Shown here: in pieces, positions 8,269 to 15,662 of the stretch
Position numbering within the stretch: position 1 is the stretch's first letter
How the letters are laid out: every line of letters begins with the position of its first letter
Assembly: GCA_017460845.1 (NCBI GenBank)
Contig: JAFUAE010000177.1
Span: 1 to 51,852 of the forward strand
DNA length: 51,852 nt
Direction: 5' to 3'
Origin: Lachnospiraceae bacterium
Lineage (GTDB): Bacteria > Bacillota > Clostridia > Lachnospirales > Lachnospiraceae
The notes under the pieces: model-generated
Seen by the model: only the letters and a program-made list of their open reading frames with translations
Database searches by the model: none
What the model was told of the DNA's origin: nothing
Made by a program: the position numbers and the translations under genes

Positions 8269-8946
8269 ATGAAAAACCGGACGAAACTTGAACTTGTCGT
8301 ATTTGTGATCGTAGCAGTCATTTTTCTGGCGAACCAGTTTACGGGGAGAAAGACAGATATACAGGAAACTCCCGGAGTGACTGCAGAGGCCCAGCTCCAG
8401 GCGCCGGAAACAGCACCGCAGCCTGCAGGGACGGATCTCGGAAATCCTGAAGAAACGGAGGAATTGAAGACGATCGCATCATCGTCTTCAGCACAGAGCG
8501 CGGCAGAGACCGCCCAGGCCGAAACGCCGGCTGAACTGTCTCCGGAAACTGAAGCTTCACAGGAAATGAAAGAAACCGGAGAGGCTGTGATCGCCGAAAA
8601 CGGAACCTATACGGACCGCGACAGTGTGGCGCTCTATATCTCCGTTTACGGGCATCTGCCGAAAAACTTTATTACAAAAAATGAAGCCAGGGACGCCGGA
8701 TGGAATTCATCCGAAGGAAATCTGCCTGAAGTCTGTCCCGGCATGAGCATCGGAGGAGACCGGTTCGGTAATTACGAGGAGGCTCTTCCGAAGAAAAAAG
8801 GCCGTAAATATTTCGAGTGTGATATAAATTATAATCCGAAAAAGGGACACAGAGGGGCAGAACGGATCGTTTACAGCAATGACGGCCTGATTTACTACAC
8901 GAAGGATCACTACAGGAATTTTGAACTGCTTTACGGGGAGCCATAA
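8269..8946 (+). CDS. Membrane-anchored or secreted barnase-type ribonuclease
   Basis: This 225-aa protein has a barnase-like guanyl-preferring RNase domain (about 112-222). A hydrophobic segment (ELVVFVIVAVIFLANQF, 8-24) at the N-terminus acts as signal or anchor, followed by about 85 residues rich in Glu, Ala, Thr and Pro. The domain follows barnase closely, e.g. LPKNFITKNEARDAGW, SIGGDRFGN and IYYTKDHYRNF. Residues equivalent to barnase Lys27, Glu73, Arg83, Arg87 and His102 are K137, E183, R195, R199 and H214, so it should be active. The tryptophan at barnase position 94 is Gly here. A barstar-like inhibitor starts 3 bases after the stop. The anchor and linker imply action outside the membrane, with the inhibitor guarding the cytoplasm. 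It could serve competition or nutrient RNA degradation; this is inference. Confidence 0.92.
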   Translation: MKNRTKLELVVFVIVAVIFLANQFTGRKTDIQETPGVTAEAQLQAPETAPQPAGTDLGNPEETEELKTIASSSSAQSAAETAQAETPAELSPETEASQEMKETGEAVIAENGTYTDRDSVALYISVYGHLPKNFITKNEARDAGWNSSEGNLPEVCPGMSIGGDRFGNYEEALPKKKGRKYFECDINYNPKKGHRGAERIVYSNDGLIYYTKDHYRNFELLYGEP

Positions 8947-8948
8947 AG

Positions 8949-9365
8949 ATGAGAAAAATTTTGCTGGATTTCAGCGTGCCGGACACAAAGGAAAAAGCAC
9001 ACGATTATATTGCAGAGCAGATGGGGTTCCCGGATTATTACGGAAAAAATCTGGACGCGCTGTATGATATGCTGACATCGATCGGGGAGCCGACTGCGGT
9101 AGGGATTTTCCTGCCAGTAGGGGATATGATCGATCTGAATATCGATCTGATGGTTTATTTTGACAGGATCGGAGAAGTATTCCTGGATGCGGAAGCTGAT
9201 AATCCGTCGCTTGCCGTGATTTTCGGGGATCTGGCAGCGAATCCCGGTTATGAGGATCGTTTTGACGATCTGTATGATGATTATATGGATGATGAAACAG
9301 CTTCGGAGGATGATCCTGATGCTCCGGGAGACAACGATATTGTCATGCTGGATATTGGTAGATAA
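8949..9365 (+). CDS. Barstar-family RNase inhibitor with an acidic C-terminal tail
   Basis: This 138-aa cytoplasmic protein has a barstar fold over about residues 1-95: KILLDFSV, then FPDYYGKNLDALYDMLTS (27-44), the helix that plugs the RNase active site. The acidic residues matching barstar Asp35 and Asp39 are D36 and D40. The remaining ~40 residues are strongly acidic (runs of D and E around 100-130), an extension that classic ~90-aa barstars lack. It may mimic RNA or add charge contacts, but this is inference. The gene lies 3 bases after the RNase gene and its stop codon directly abuts the recJ start codon, so the three genes are probably co-transcribed. Its job is to protect the cell from its own barnase homologue. 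Confidence 0.9.
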   Translation: MRKILLDFSVPDTKEKAHDYIAEQMGFPDYYGKNLDALYDMLTSIGEPTAVGIFLPVGDMIDLNIDLMVYFDRIGEVFLDAEADNPSLAVIFGDLAANPGYEDRFDDLYDDYMDDETASEDDPDAPGDNDIVMLDIGR

Positions 9366-11105
9366 ATGAATAATCAGTGGTTTGTATATACAAAAAAGGC
9401 TGATTTTGCGGGACTCGGGCGCCGCTTCGGACTGGATCCCGTTACGGTGAGAGTCCTCAGGAACCGGGATATCCCGGAGGAGGAAATCGAATATTTTCTG
9501 CACGGAACACTCGGGCAGCTGTATGATGAATCCCTGATGCCGGATATCAGCGCGGCTGCTGACGAAATCCTCTCCATGACAGCCGGAGGCGGCAGGATAC
9601 GCATTGTCGGAGACTATGATATTGACGGCGTCTGTGCGACCTGTATCCTCCTGAAAGGCCTGAGGGCGATCGGGGCGGATGCGGATTCGAGGATCCCTGA
9701 CCGCATCATGGACGGATACGGTCTGAATATGAGAATGATCGAGGAAGCAAAAGCGGATGGCGTCGATCTGATCGTGACCTGTGATAACGGCATTTCCGCC
9801 GTCGATGAACTGCGGGCAGCCGAAGAATACGGGATCCGGGTCGTTGTGACGGATCATCATAACATCAGGAAGGAAGAAGACGGCACAGAGATCCTTCCGC
9901 CGGCGGCGGCCGTCGTGGATGTGAAACGCAGCTCCAGCGCCTATCCGACCGAAGAGATCTGCGGAGCGGTCACTGCCTGGAAGCTGATCCGGTACATATA
10001 CAGAAGACTTGGGAGAGATGAAAACGAGTGGCTGCGTTATCTTGATTTCGCGGCTATTGCGACTGTAGGGGACATCATGCCCCTCACGGGAGAGAACAGG
10101 ATCATAGTAAGAGAAGGCCTGAAGGTCCTGAACGGAGGCATGAGGCCGGACGGAAGCGGGGAAAGCGGAAGCGCGTCCCTCGGATTAAGGACACTGATCC
10201 GTGAGCTCGGGCTGAACGGGCACGGGATCGATACCTATCATATCGGATTTATGATCGGTCCCTGCATCAATGCAGGCGGCAGGCTGGAAAATGCCAACAT
10301 TGCCCTCGAGCTGTTTATGACGGAGGATGAGAAGGAAGCGGAAACTCTTGCCGGCCATCTGATCAGCCTGAATGAAGAACGCAAATCCATGACGGAAAGA
10401 GGCGTGAAGCAGGCGCTGGAGCTGATCGACGCCGATTACGGCGCTGACCGGGTGCTGGTCGTCTATCTGCCGGAGCTGCATGAATCGCTGGCAGGCATTG
10501 TTGCCGGACGCATCAAGGAAAAGTGCTATAAACCCTCAATTGTGATCACGAAGGGAAAGGACGGCTTAAAGGGCAGCGGCCGGTCCATCGAGGGCTATGA
10601 TATGTTTGCGGCGCTGTGCAGTGTTTCCGGGCTGCTGACAAGATTCGGCGGACATACAATGGCCGCCGGACTTAGCCTTCCTGAAGAAAATCTGGAGATG
10701 CTTCGCCGTGCTCTTAATGAGAATGCGGACCTGGATGCCGATACGCTGACCAGAAAGATCTGGATCGATGCAGCGATGCCGTTTTCATATATCAGCGAGG
10801 ATCTGGTACGGGAGCTGGAGGCTCTGTCACCTTACGGACAGGGCTTTGAACGCCCTGTCTTTGCAAGAAAACAGCTGGCGGTGTCAGGGCTGAAGGTCTT
10901 CGGAAAGCAGAGAAATGTCCTTAGAATGCGGCTGCGTGATACCGACGGGTCTGTGCTGGAGGCAGTACAGTTCGGAGATGCGGATGAAATCTGCAGACAA
11001 CTTTCGGAGACCGGACAGGTGGATGTGATCTACTATCCGAGGATCAATGAATTTGCGGGAAGAAAAAGCCTTCAGCTTGAGATCCGCGATTTCAGGATTT
11101 CTTGA
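9366..11105 (+). CDS. recJ: RecJ-type single-stranded-DNA exonuclease (DHH family)
   Basis: This 579-aa protein is a RecJ-family 5'-3' single-strand exonuclease acting in recombination and mismatch repair. The DHH phosphoesterase core shows GDYDIDG (82-88), TCDNG (138-142) and VTDHH (161-165), the metal-binding aspartates and histidines. GGR (INAGGRLENA) and a DHHA1 domain with GSGRSIEGYDMF and FGGHTMAAGLSL follow. The C-terminal OB-like part ends the protein. Length is near the usual 560-600. The ATG follows the barstar stop codon with no gap. No recognition of nanoRNase (shorter) features, so RecJ is preferred. Coupling to a barnase/barstar pair is probably chance operon structure. Confidence 0.93.
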   Translation: MNNQWFVYTKKADFAGLGRRFGLDPVTVRVLRNRDIPEEEIEYFLHGTLGQLYDESLMPDISAAADEILSMTAGGGRIRIVGDYDIDGVCATCILLKGLRAIGADADSRIPDRIMDGYGLNMRMIEEAKADGVDLIVTCDNGISAVDELRAAEEYGIRVVVTDHHNIRKEEDGTEILPPAAAVVDVKRSSSAYPTEEICGAVTAWKLIRYIYRRLGRDENEWLRYLDFAAIATVGDIMPLTGENRIIVREGLKVLNGGMRPDGSGESGSASLGLRTLIRELGLNGHGIDTYHIGFMIGPCINAGGRLENANIALELFMTEDEKEAETLAGHLISLNEERKSMTERGVKQALELIDADYGADRVLVVYLPELHESLAGIVAGRIKEKCYKPSIVITKGKDGLKGSGRSIEGYDMFAALCSVSGLLTRFGGHTMAAGLSLPEENLEMLRRALNENADLDADTLTRKIWIDAAMPFSYISEDLVRELEALSPYGQGFERPVFARKQLAVSGLKVFGKQRNVLRMRLRDTDGSVLEAVQFGDADEICRQLSETGQVDVIYYPRINEFAGRKSLQLEIRDFRIS

Positions 11106-11172
11106 CAGACGGATTTTCAATTGATAAGATTTGATTAATAGTTTGTTTTCTGTATTTTTGGGGAGCAGTAAC

Positions 11173-11544
11173 ATGTCGATCAATACAAATGAATCCAGAG
11201 AAGATTATCTCGAGTCTATTTTAGTTATTAAAAGGGAGAAAGGTGCTGTCAGGAGCATTGATATTGCAAATCATTTCGGCTATTCAAGACCGAGCATAAG
11301 CCGTGCTGTCGGTCTGCTCAGGAAAGACGAGCTTGTGGTTGTCGATGACAGCGGATACATCGAGCTGACGCCGAAGGGGATGGAGATGGCCAAAGGCGTC
11401 TATTCCAGACACCGTACTCTGATCAGATTTTTGAATAAGCTTGGCGTCTCTCCGGAGACGGCGGAAGCGGATGCCTGCAGGATCGAGCATATTCTCAGCG
11501 AAGAGAGTATGGACAGGATCAAGGCATTTGTGAATGCAGACTGA
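11173..11544 (+). CDS. DtxR/MntR-family metal-dependent transcriptional repressor
   Basis: This 123-aa regulator has an N-terminal winged helix (SIDIANHFGYSRPSISRAVGLL) and a metal-binding dimerisation domain, but no C-terminal SH3-like domain, so it has MntR-like size. Probable metal ligands are D11, E14, H80, C102, E105 and H106. The DACRIEH motif with Cys102 matches iron-type DtxR, whereas D11 replaces DtxR Met10 and matches MntR Asp8, so the site is a hybrid. The start is ATG 11173 with GGGGAG about 7 bases upstream; an in-frame ATG at 11131 adds a hydrophobic, unlikely tail. It probably controls iron or manganese uptake elsewhere; no target operator was found next to it. Confidence 0.85.
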   Translation: MSINTNESREDYLESILVIKREKGAVRSIDIANHFGYSRPSISRAVGLLRKDELVVVDDSGYIELTPKGMEMAKGVYSRHRTLIRFLNKLGVSPETAEADACRIEHILSEESMDRIKAFVNAD

Positions 11545-11552
11545 AATTTTAT

Positions 11553-11580
11553 TTGACATTCACAATTATTATGTTATAAT
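11553..11580 (+). promoter_or_regulatory. Strong promoter of tRNA-Arg
   Basis: A perfect TTGACA (11553-11558) and a perfect TATAAT (11575-11580) are separated by 16 bases, and end 22 bases before the mature tRNA. Confidence 0.85.
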
Positions 11581-11602
11581 ATCATTTGCGTCTGATGACC
11601 GT

Positions 11603-11676
11603 GCACTAGTAGCTCAATTGGATAGAGCGTTCGGCTACGGACCGAAAGGTTGGGAGTTCGAGCCTTCTCTGGTGCA
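11603..11676 (+). tRNA. tRNA-Arg (anticodon ACG)
   Basis: A 74-nt cloverleaf: acceptor GCACTAG/CTGGTGC (one T-G pair), D-arm GCTC/GAGC, anticodon stem TTCGG/CCGAA with loop CTACGGA giving anticodon ACG (expected to be edited to ICG to read CGU/CGC/CGA), T-arm GGGAG/CTTCT around TTCGAGC, and discriminator A. CCA is not encoded. It has its own promoter and terminator. Confidence 0.97.
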
Positions 11677-11699
11677 TAACAGAATATTGATACGGCAGG

Positions 11700-11726
11700 A
11701 GACCGAAGCTTAGGCTTCGGTCTTTT
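11700..11726 (+). terminator. Terminator of tRNA-Arg
   Basis: GACCGAAGC (11701-11709) and GCTTCGGTC (11714-11722) form a perfect stem with a TTAG loop, followed by TTTTG. Confidence 0.92.
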
Positions 11727-11738
11727 GTTGTAATTCAG

Positions 11739-11793
11739 TGTTACTGATCACAGGCCGGATGCATCCATGCTGGCCGATCAATGAAGTGTAACA
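11739..11793 (+). other. Branched palindrome between tRNA-Arg and thyA
   Basis: TGTTAC/GTAACA (11739-11744 with 11788-11793), TGATC/GATCA (11745-11749 with 11776-11780), GGCC/GGCC (11753-11756 with 11772-11775) and GGAT/ATCC (11757-11760 with 11763-11766) are all nested. It follows the tRNA terminator and precedes the probable thyA promoter, so it is not in either transcript by this reading. Its function is unknown. Confidence 0.5.
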
Positions 11794-11832
11794 ATTCAGC
11801 CTCTTGATTGGGGGCCGCTGTCAGCGGTCTGA

Positions 11833-11861
11833 TTGCGAAAAACCGCGGAGTATGCTACGAT
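11833..11861 (+). promoter_or_regulatory. Probable promoter of thyA-folA
   Basis: TTGCGA (11833-11838), a 17-base spacer and TACGAT (11856-11861) lie about 50 bases before the thyA start codon. Confidence 0.45.
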
Positions 11862-11912
11862 AAACGGAACAAATTTCCGGATGCGTGTCGGACACCAAGG
11901 AGGACCAGGGAT

Positions 11913-12761
11913 ATGGCATATGCTGATGATGTATTTATTAAAATGTGCAAAGATATTCTGGAAAACGGCCAGGATACAAAGGGCGAAAAGGTAAGGCCGC
12001 ACTGGGAGGACGGAACGGCAGCCTATACGGTAAAAAAATTCGGCGTAGTGAACAGATACGACCTGAAGAAAGAATTTCCGATCCTGACACTCAGAAGGAC
12101 CGCCCTGAAATCCGCAACGGATGAGATCCTGTGGATCTGGCAGCGGAAGTCCAACAATATTCATGAGCTGAATTCGCATATCTGGGATGAATGGGCGGAT
12201 GAAGAAGGCAGTATCGGCAAGGCTTACGGGTATCAGCTTTCGGTCAAGCATGAATACAGGGAAGGCATGTTCGACCAGGTCGACCGTGTGCTGTTCGATC
12301 TCAAAAATAATCCCTACAGCCGGCGTATTATGACAAATATCTACAACTTTGAGGATCTGCATGACATGCATCTGTATCCCTGTGCGTACAGCATGACCTT
12401 TAACTGCACCAGAAATGCGGAAACCGGAAAGCTGGTCCTGAATGCTGTTCTGAACCAGCGCTCCAATGATGTGCTTGCCGCAAATAACTGGAACGTGGTG
12501 CAGTATGCCGTCCTGATGCACATGATGGCACAGGTGAGTGACATGGAGGTCGGAGAACTGGTCCATATGATTGCAGATGCGCATATTTATGACCGGCATA
12601 TCCCGCTTGTCAGGGAGCTGATCGGGAGGGAGCCGTATCCGGCTCCGGAATTCCATTTGAACCCGGATGTTAAAAACTTTTATGACTTTACGCCGGATGA
12701 TGTATCCCTGACCGGATACCGCTTCGGAGAGCAGATCAGGAACATTCCGATTGCAATCTGA
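11913..12761 (+). CDS. thyA: Thymidylate synthase (ThyA)
   Basis: ThyA is the cytoplasmic enzyme that methylates dUMP to dTMP using methylene-tetrahydrofolate, releasing dihydrofolate; the next gene, folA, recycles that product. The 282-aa protein has the catalytic cysteine at C157 in LYPCAYSMTFNC, the phosphate-binding arginines in NPYSRRIM, and QRSNDVLAANNWNVVQYA, the dUMP/folate motif. It differs from the E. coli type in these motifs and resembles the group common in Clostridia. The ATG at 11913 is chosen with AGGAGG (11898-11903) before it; the longer in-frame start at 11808 would cover the promoter. The thyA-folA pair is a classic operon. Confidence 0.95.
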   Translation: MAYADDVFIKMCKDILENGQDTKGEKVRPHWEDGTAAYTVKKFGVVNRYDLKKEFPILTLRRTALKSATDEILWIWQRKSNNIHELNSHIWDEWADEEGSIGKAYGYQLSVKHEYREGMFDQVDRVLFDLKNNPYSRRIMTNIYNFEDLHDMHLYPCAYSMTFNCTRNAETGKLVLNAVLNQRSNDVLAANNWNVVQYAVLMHMMAQVSDMEVGELVHMIADAHIYDRHIPLVRELIGREPYPAPEFHLNPDVKNFYDFTPDDVSLTGYRFGEQIRNIPIAI

Positions 12762-12782
12762 AGTCATGCGAAAGGAGAAGAC

Positions 12783-13397
12783 TTGAAAGCGATTGTTAAC
12801 GTAAACAGACACTGGGGGATCGGACGTGAAGGCGACCTGCTGACCGTGATCCCGGAGGATATGAAGTTCTTCAGGAAAGCGACGGCGGCTAAAATCGTAA
12901 TCATGGGCAGGAAGACGCTGGATAGTTTTCCGGGCATGAAACCCCTTCCGGGCCGCGTAAATCTGGTTCTGACCTCTGACCCTGAAAGAATTAAGCCGGC
13001 CAGCCGGGAAGCGTCAGATGCCTTTTTTCCGGATATCGCTTCTGAAAGCAGCAGGCAGCGGCTTGATGAACTTACGCGAAGGGTACTTGATTCGCCGCAG
13101 CTGAAGGCTTCGGAGAGACCGACCGTACTGGCTTCGGCGCGCAGGATCGAAGACGTGCTGGATTTCTGCAGCAGCTATCAGGAAGATGATATTTATGTCA
13201 TCGGCGGAGCTTCGATTTACAAAAAAATGCTGCCATACTGCACGTCCTGTCTGGTAACGGTCAATGATTGCGAAATCCTTCCGGATACCTGGTTTCCGAA
13301 TCTGGATGCGACGGATGGATGGAAACACAGCGTTAAGGGAGAAGAAAAAGAATACGAAGGAATACATTACCGTTTTGACACCTATGTCAAAGCATAA
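12783..13397 (+). CDS. folA: Dihydrofolate reductase with a long insertion
   Basis: This enzyme reduces dihydrofolate to tetrahydrofolate with NADPH and closes the cycle with thyA, 21 bases upstream. The N-terminus KAIVNVNRHWGIGREGDL, then IPEDMKFFRKAT, IVIMGRKTLDSFP and PLPGRVNLVLT follow the family; DDIYVIGGASIYKKMLPYC is the cofactor-binding strand. The catalytic acidic residue is the Glu of IPEDMKFF. At 204 aa it is about 40 residues longer than usual, because of a charged insertion (about residues 65-115) between the LVLTSD strand and the next helix. The start codon is TTG 12783, with AAAGGAG about 6 bases before it. Plausible as a chromosomal DHFR; sensitivity to trimethoprim cannot be judged from sequence. 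Confidence 0.92.
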   Translation: MKAIVNVNRHWGIGREGDLLTVIPEDMKFFRKATAAKIVIMGRKTLDSFPGMKPLPGRVNLVLTSDPERIKPASREASDAFFPDIASESSRQRLDELTRRVLDSPQLKASERPTVLASARRIEDVLDFCSSYQEDDIYVIGGASIYKKMLPYCTSCLVTVNDCEILPDTWFPNLDATDGWKHSVKGEEKEYEGIHYRFDTYVKA

Positions 13398-13408
13398 ACT
13401 TAGGCAGT

Positions 13409-14131
13409 ATGAGACTTGACAAATTTCTTTCAGAGACCGGAAACGGTACAAGATCTGAGGTGAAAAAGCTTATTTCATCATGCGGGGTCAGTGTGAACGG
13501 CAAAATATGCAGGGATCCCTCCGCGAAAATCAGCGAAGAAACTGATGACGTGAGGATCGGCGCTGCGCCGGTCCGATATGCCAGATATGAGTACTTTATG
13601 CTGAATAAGCCCCAGGGCGTGATTTCTGCGACACGGGACGGAGGAAACGGAAAGGAGGTCTGCGCAACGGATCTGATCCGGGACAAAATCCGGAAGGATC
13701 TGTTTCCGGCGGGAAGACTTGACAAGGATACGGAAGGGCTTCTGCTGATTACAAATGACGGCGGCCTAGCGCACAGACTGCTCTCGCCGAAAAAGCACGT
13801 GGATAAGACTTATTATGTCGAACTCGACGCAGGGATGGAGCACGATGCTGCAGAACGCCTTATGGCAGGAGTGGATATCGGTGATGAAAAGCCTACATTG
13901 CCCTGCGGGATCCGGATGCTGACGGATTCCTCCTGCCTGATCACGATACGGGAAGGCAGATATCATCAGATCAAGCGGATGTTTCAGACAGAGGGCAGGA
14001 CGGTTACTTACCTGAAACGGCTGACCATGGGACCGCTGAGGCTGGATGAAAAGCTTGAGCCGGGAGACTATCGCAGACTGACACCTGAAGAAATAAAAAC
14101 CCTTGAAAGTTTCGACAGTGATAAAAAATAA
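13409..14131 (+). CDS. RsuA/RluB-family rRNA pseudouridine synthase
   Basis: This 240-aa RNA-modifying enzyme converts uridine to pseudouridine in rRNA. It begins with an S4 RNA-binding domain (MRLDKFLSETG... VSVNGKI) and then a catalytic domain with GRLDKDTEGLLLITNDG, where Asp of RLDKDT is the nucleophile, plus YHQIKRMF near the C-terminus. RsuA (16S U516) and RluB/RluF (23S) share this layout. The length and S4 domain favour RsuA type, but the substrate is not settled by sequence. The gene follows folA by 11 bases, so they are probably co-transcribed. A likely promoter for the next gene overlaps its 3' end. Confidence 0.9.
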   Translation: MRLDKFLSETGNGTRSEVKKLISSCGVSVNGKICRDPSAKISEETDDVRIGAAPVRYARYEYFMLNKPQGVISATRDGGNGKEVCATDLIRDKIRKDLFPAGRLDKDTEGLLLITNDGGLAHRLLSPKKHVDKTYYVELDAGMEHDAAERLMAGVDIGDEKPTLPCGIRMLTDSSCLITIREGRYHQIKRMFQTEGRTVTYLKRLTMGPLRLDEKLEPGDYRRLTPEEIKTLESFDSDKK

Positions 14132-14140
14132 TAATATAAA
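14112..14140 (+). promoter_or_regulatory. Probable promoter of hslO
   Basis: TCGACA (14112-14117), a 17-base spacer and TATAAA (14135-14140) lie in a very AT-rich stretch; the -35 box is inside the end of the pseudouridine synthase gene. hslO starts at 14171. Confidence 0.5.
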
Positions 14141-14170
14141 ATAATTAAAATATCGGATGCAATAAAAATT

Positions 14171-15061
14171 ATGGACAATATTACAGGACAGGATTATTTA
14201 ATCAGAGCAACTGCCGCAGACGGAATGATCCGTGCTTTTGCGGCTACAACAAGACAGACTGTGGAAACGGCCAGAAAAACACATGATCTTTCGCCGGTTG
14301 CTGCCGCAGCGCTGGGAAGACTTCTGACAGCAGCACAGATGATGGGCAGCGATATGAAGGGAGAGAAGGATCTGCTCACGATCAGGATCAATTGCGACGG
14401 ACCGATCGGCGGATTGCTGGTGACGGCGGATGCTCACGGACATGCAAAGGGTTATGTCAATAATCCGGCGGTCATGCTTCCTCCGAACAGCAAGGGAAAG
14501 CTGGATGTCGGCGGCGCACTGGATCTCGGCGTGCTGTCGGTGATCAGGGATATCGGCCTCAAGGAGCCCTATATCGGCCAGACGATCCTGGTCACGGGCG
14601 AGATCGCGGAGGATCTGACCTATTATTTTGCAACATCCGAGCAGATCCCTTCCACTGTAGCCCTGGGTGTTCTGATGAATAAAGACAATACCGTCCGTCA
14701 GGCAGGGGGCTTTATCATACAGCTGATGCCCGGCGCCACCGATGACATTATAGACCGGCTGGAGGCAAAGATTTCCCAAATTGACAGCATTACCGCCATG
14801 CTGGATAAAAATATGTCGCCCGAAGACATTTTACAGTTTGTTTTAGGGGAATTTGGGCTTATAATAAATGACAGGACTGATTGCTCCTTCTTTTGTGACT
14901 GCACAAGGGAACGCGTAGCAAAAGCCCTGCTCAGCGTTGGCCGCGCGGATCTGGAAGAGCTGATCGGCGAAGGAAAGGACGTTGAGATGCAGTGCCACTT
15001 CTGTTCCAGAAAATATGTATTTACTCCGGATGAGATCCGCGGAATGCTGGAGCAGGCGTAA
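14171..15061 (+). CDS. hslO: Hsp33, redox-regulated chaperone
   Basis: Hsp33 is a cytoplasmic holdase that becomes active when oxidants release zinc from its C-terminal cysteines. The 296-aa protein starts DYLIRATAADGMIRAFAATT, has the GPIGGLLVTADAHG core, and ends with the zinc centre: FFCDCTRERV (CxC) and MQCHFCSRKYVF (CxxC). All four cysteines are present, so it should be redox-responsive. The length is normal. No clear Shine-Dalgarno site is visible before ATG 14171 (GCAATAAAAATT), which suggests weak or unstructured-leader initiation. It is probably transcribed from the AT-rich promoter at 14112-14140. Confidence 0.96.
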   Translation: MDNITGQDYLIRATAADGMIRAFAATTRQTVETARKTHDLSPVAAAALGRLLTAAQMMGSDMKGEKDLLTIRINCDGPIGGLLVTADAHGHAKGYVNNPAVMLPPNSKGKLDVGGALDLGVLSVIRDIGLKEPYIGQTILVTGEIAEDLTYYFATSEQIPSTVALGVLMNKDNTVRQAGGFIIQLMPGATDDIIDRLEAKISQIDSITAMLDKNMSPEDILQFVLGEFGLIINDRTDCSFFCDCTRERVAKALLSVGRADLEELIGEGKDVEMQCHFCSRKYVFTPDEIRGMLEQA

Positions 15062-15133
15062 AATGCATGAGACGCGAGCGGGAGCTGATGTAAGCGCGGC
15101 TGTCGGGAAATCTATTTATCTACGGAGGGTGAG

Positions 15134-15586
15134 ATGAAAAATTTTATTAAGGAATTCAAGGAATTCGCGGTTAAGGGAAACATGATCGACATGGCGATCG
15201 GTATCATTGTCGGCGGTACGTTCAGTACGCTTGTCAAATCTCTTGTGGACAATATTTTCATGCCGATCATCGGCCTTTTTACAGGCGGACATGACTTCAC
15301 GAATATGTTTATTTCCCTGGACGGAAATCATTATGCGACTCTGGAAGAGGCAGGAGAAGCCGCACTGATCAAATACGGCCAGTTCATCACGGATATTATC
15401 TCCTTCCTTGCACTGATGTTCGTTGTCTTCCTGTTTGTGAAGGCTGTTAACAAGATGCGTGCAGCAAATGCAGAGCCGGAGGTCGAAGAGGCGCCGACAG
15501 AGAAGGAGTGCCCGTACTGCTTCTCCAAGATCAGCATCAAGGCTACAAGATGCCCGTGCTGTACTGCACAGCTTCCTGAGGAATAA
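15134..15586 (+). CDS. mscL: MscL, large-conductance mechanosensitive channel with C-terminal zinc ribbon
   Basis: MscL is an inner-membrane pentamer that opens under membrane tension to save the cell from hypo-osmotic shock. The N-terminal amphipathic helix and TM1 read KNFIKEFKEFAVKGNMIDMAIG, IIVGGTFSTLVKSLVDN; TM2 lies at about 82-104 (ITDIISFLALMFVVFLFV). After TM2, instead of the usual short helix, there is an acidic linker and a small zinc-ribbon-like module: CPYCF (126-130) and CPCC (140-143). This makes 150 aa. The cytoplasmic module could bind zinc and stabilise the cytosolic bundle or sense redox state; this is inference. A good ribosome site (ACGGAGGG) precedes ATG 15134. Confidence 0.95.
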   Translation: MKNFIKEFKEFAVKGNMIDMAIGIIVGGTFSTLVKSLVDNIFMPIIGLFTGGHDFTNMFISLDGNHYATLEEAGEAALIKYGQFITDIISFLALMFVVFLFVKAVNKMRAANAEPEVEEAPTEKECPYCFSKISIKATRCPCCTAQLPEE

Positions 15587-15662
15587 ACCGGGAGAAAATT
15601 TTATAAATATTTCATTTGTGCTTTTATCATCAGGCTGATACGATAAATACAGCGGAACGCTG

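Noticed and set aside
8931..9860. A 309-residue minus-strand frame opposite barstar and recJ
   Set aside because: Antisense shadow of conserved genes, with no recognisable motif and no promoter or ribosome site.
11796..12812. A 338-residue minus-strand frame opposite thyA
   Set aside because: Covers thyA exactly and has shadow-like composition; thyA has full catalytic motifs.
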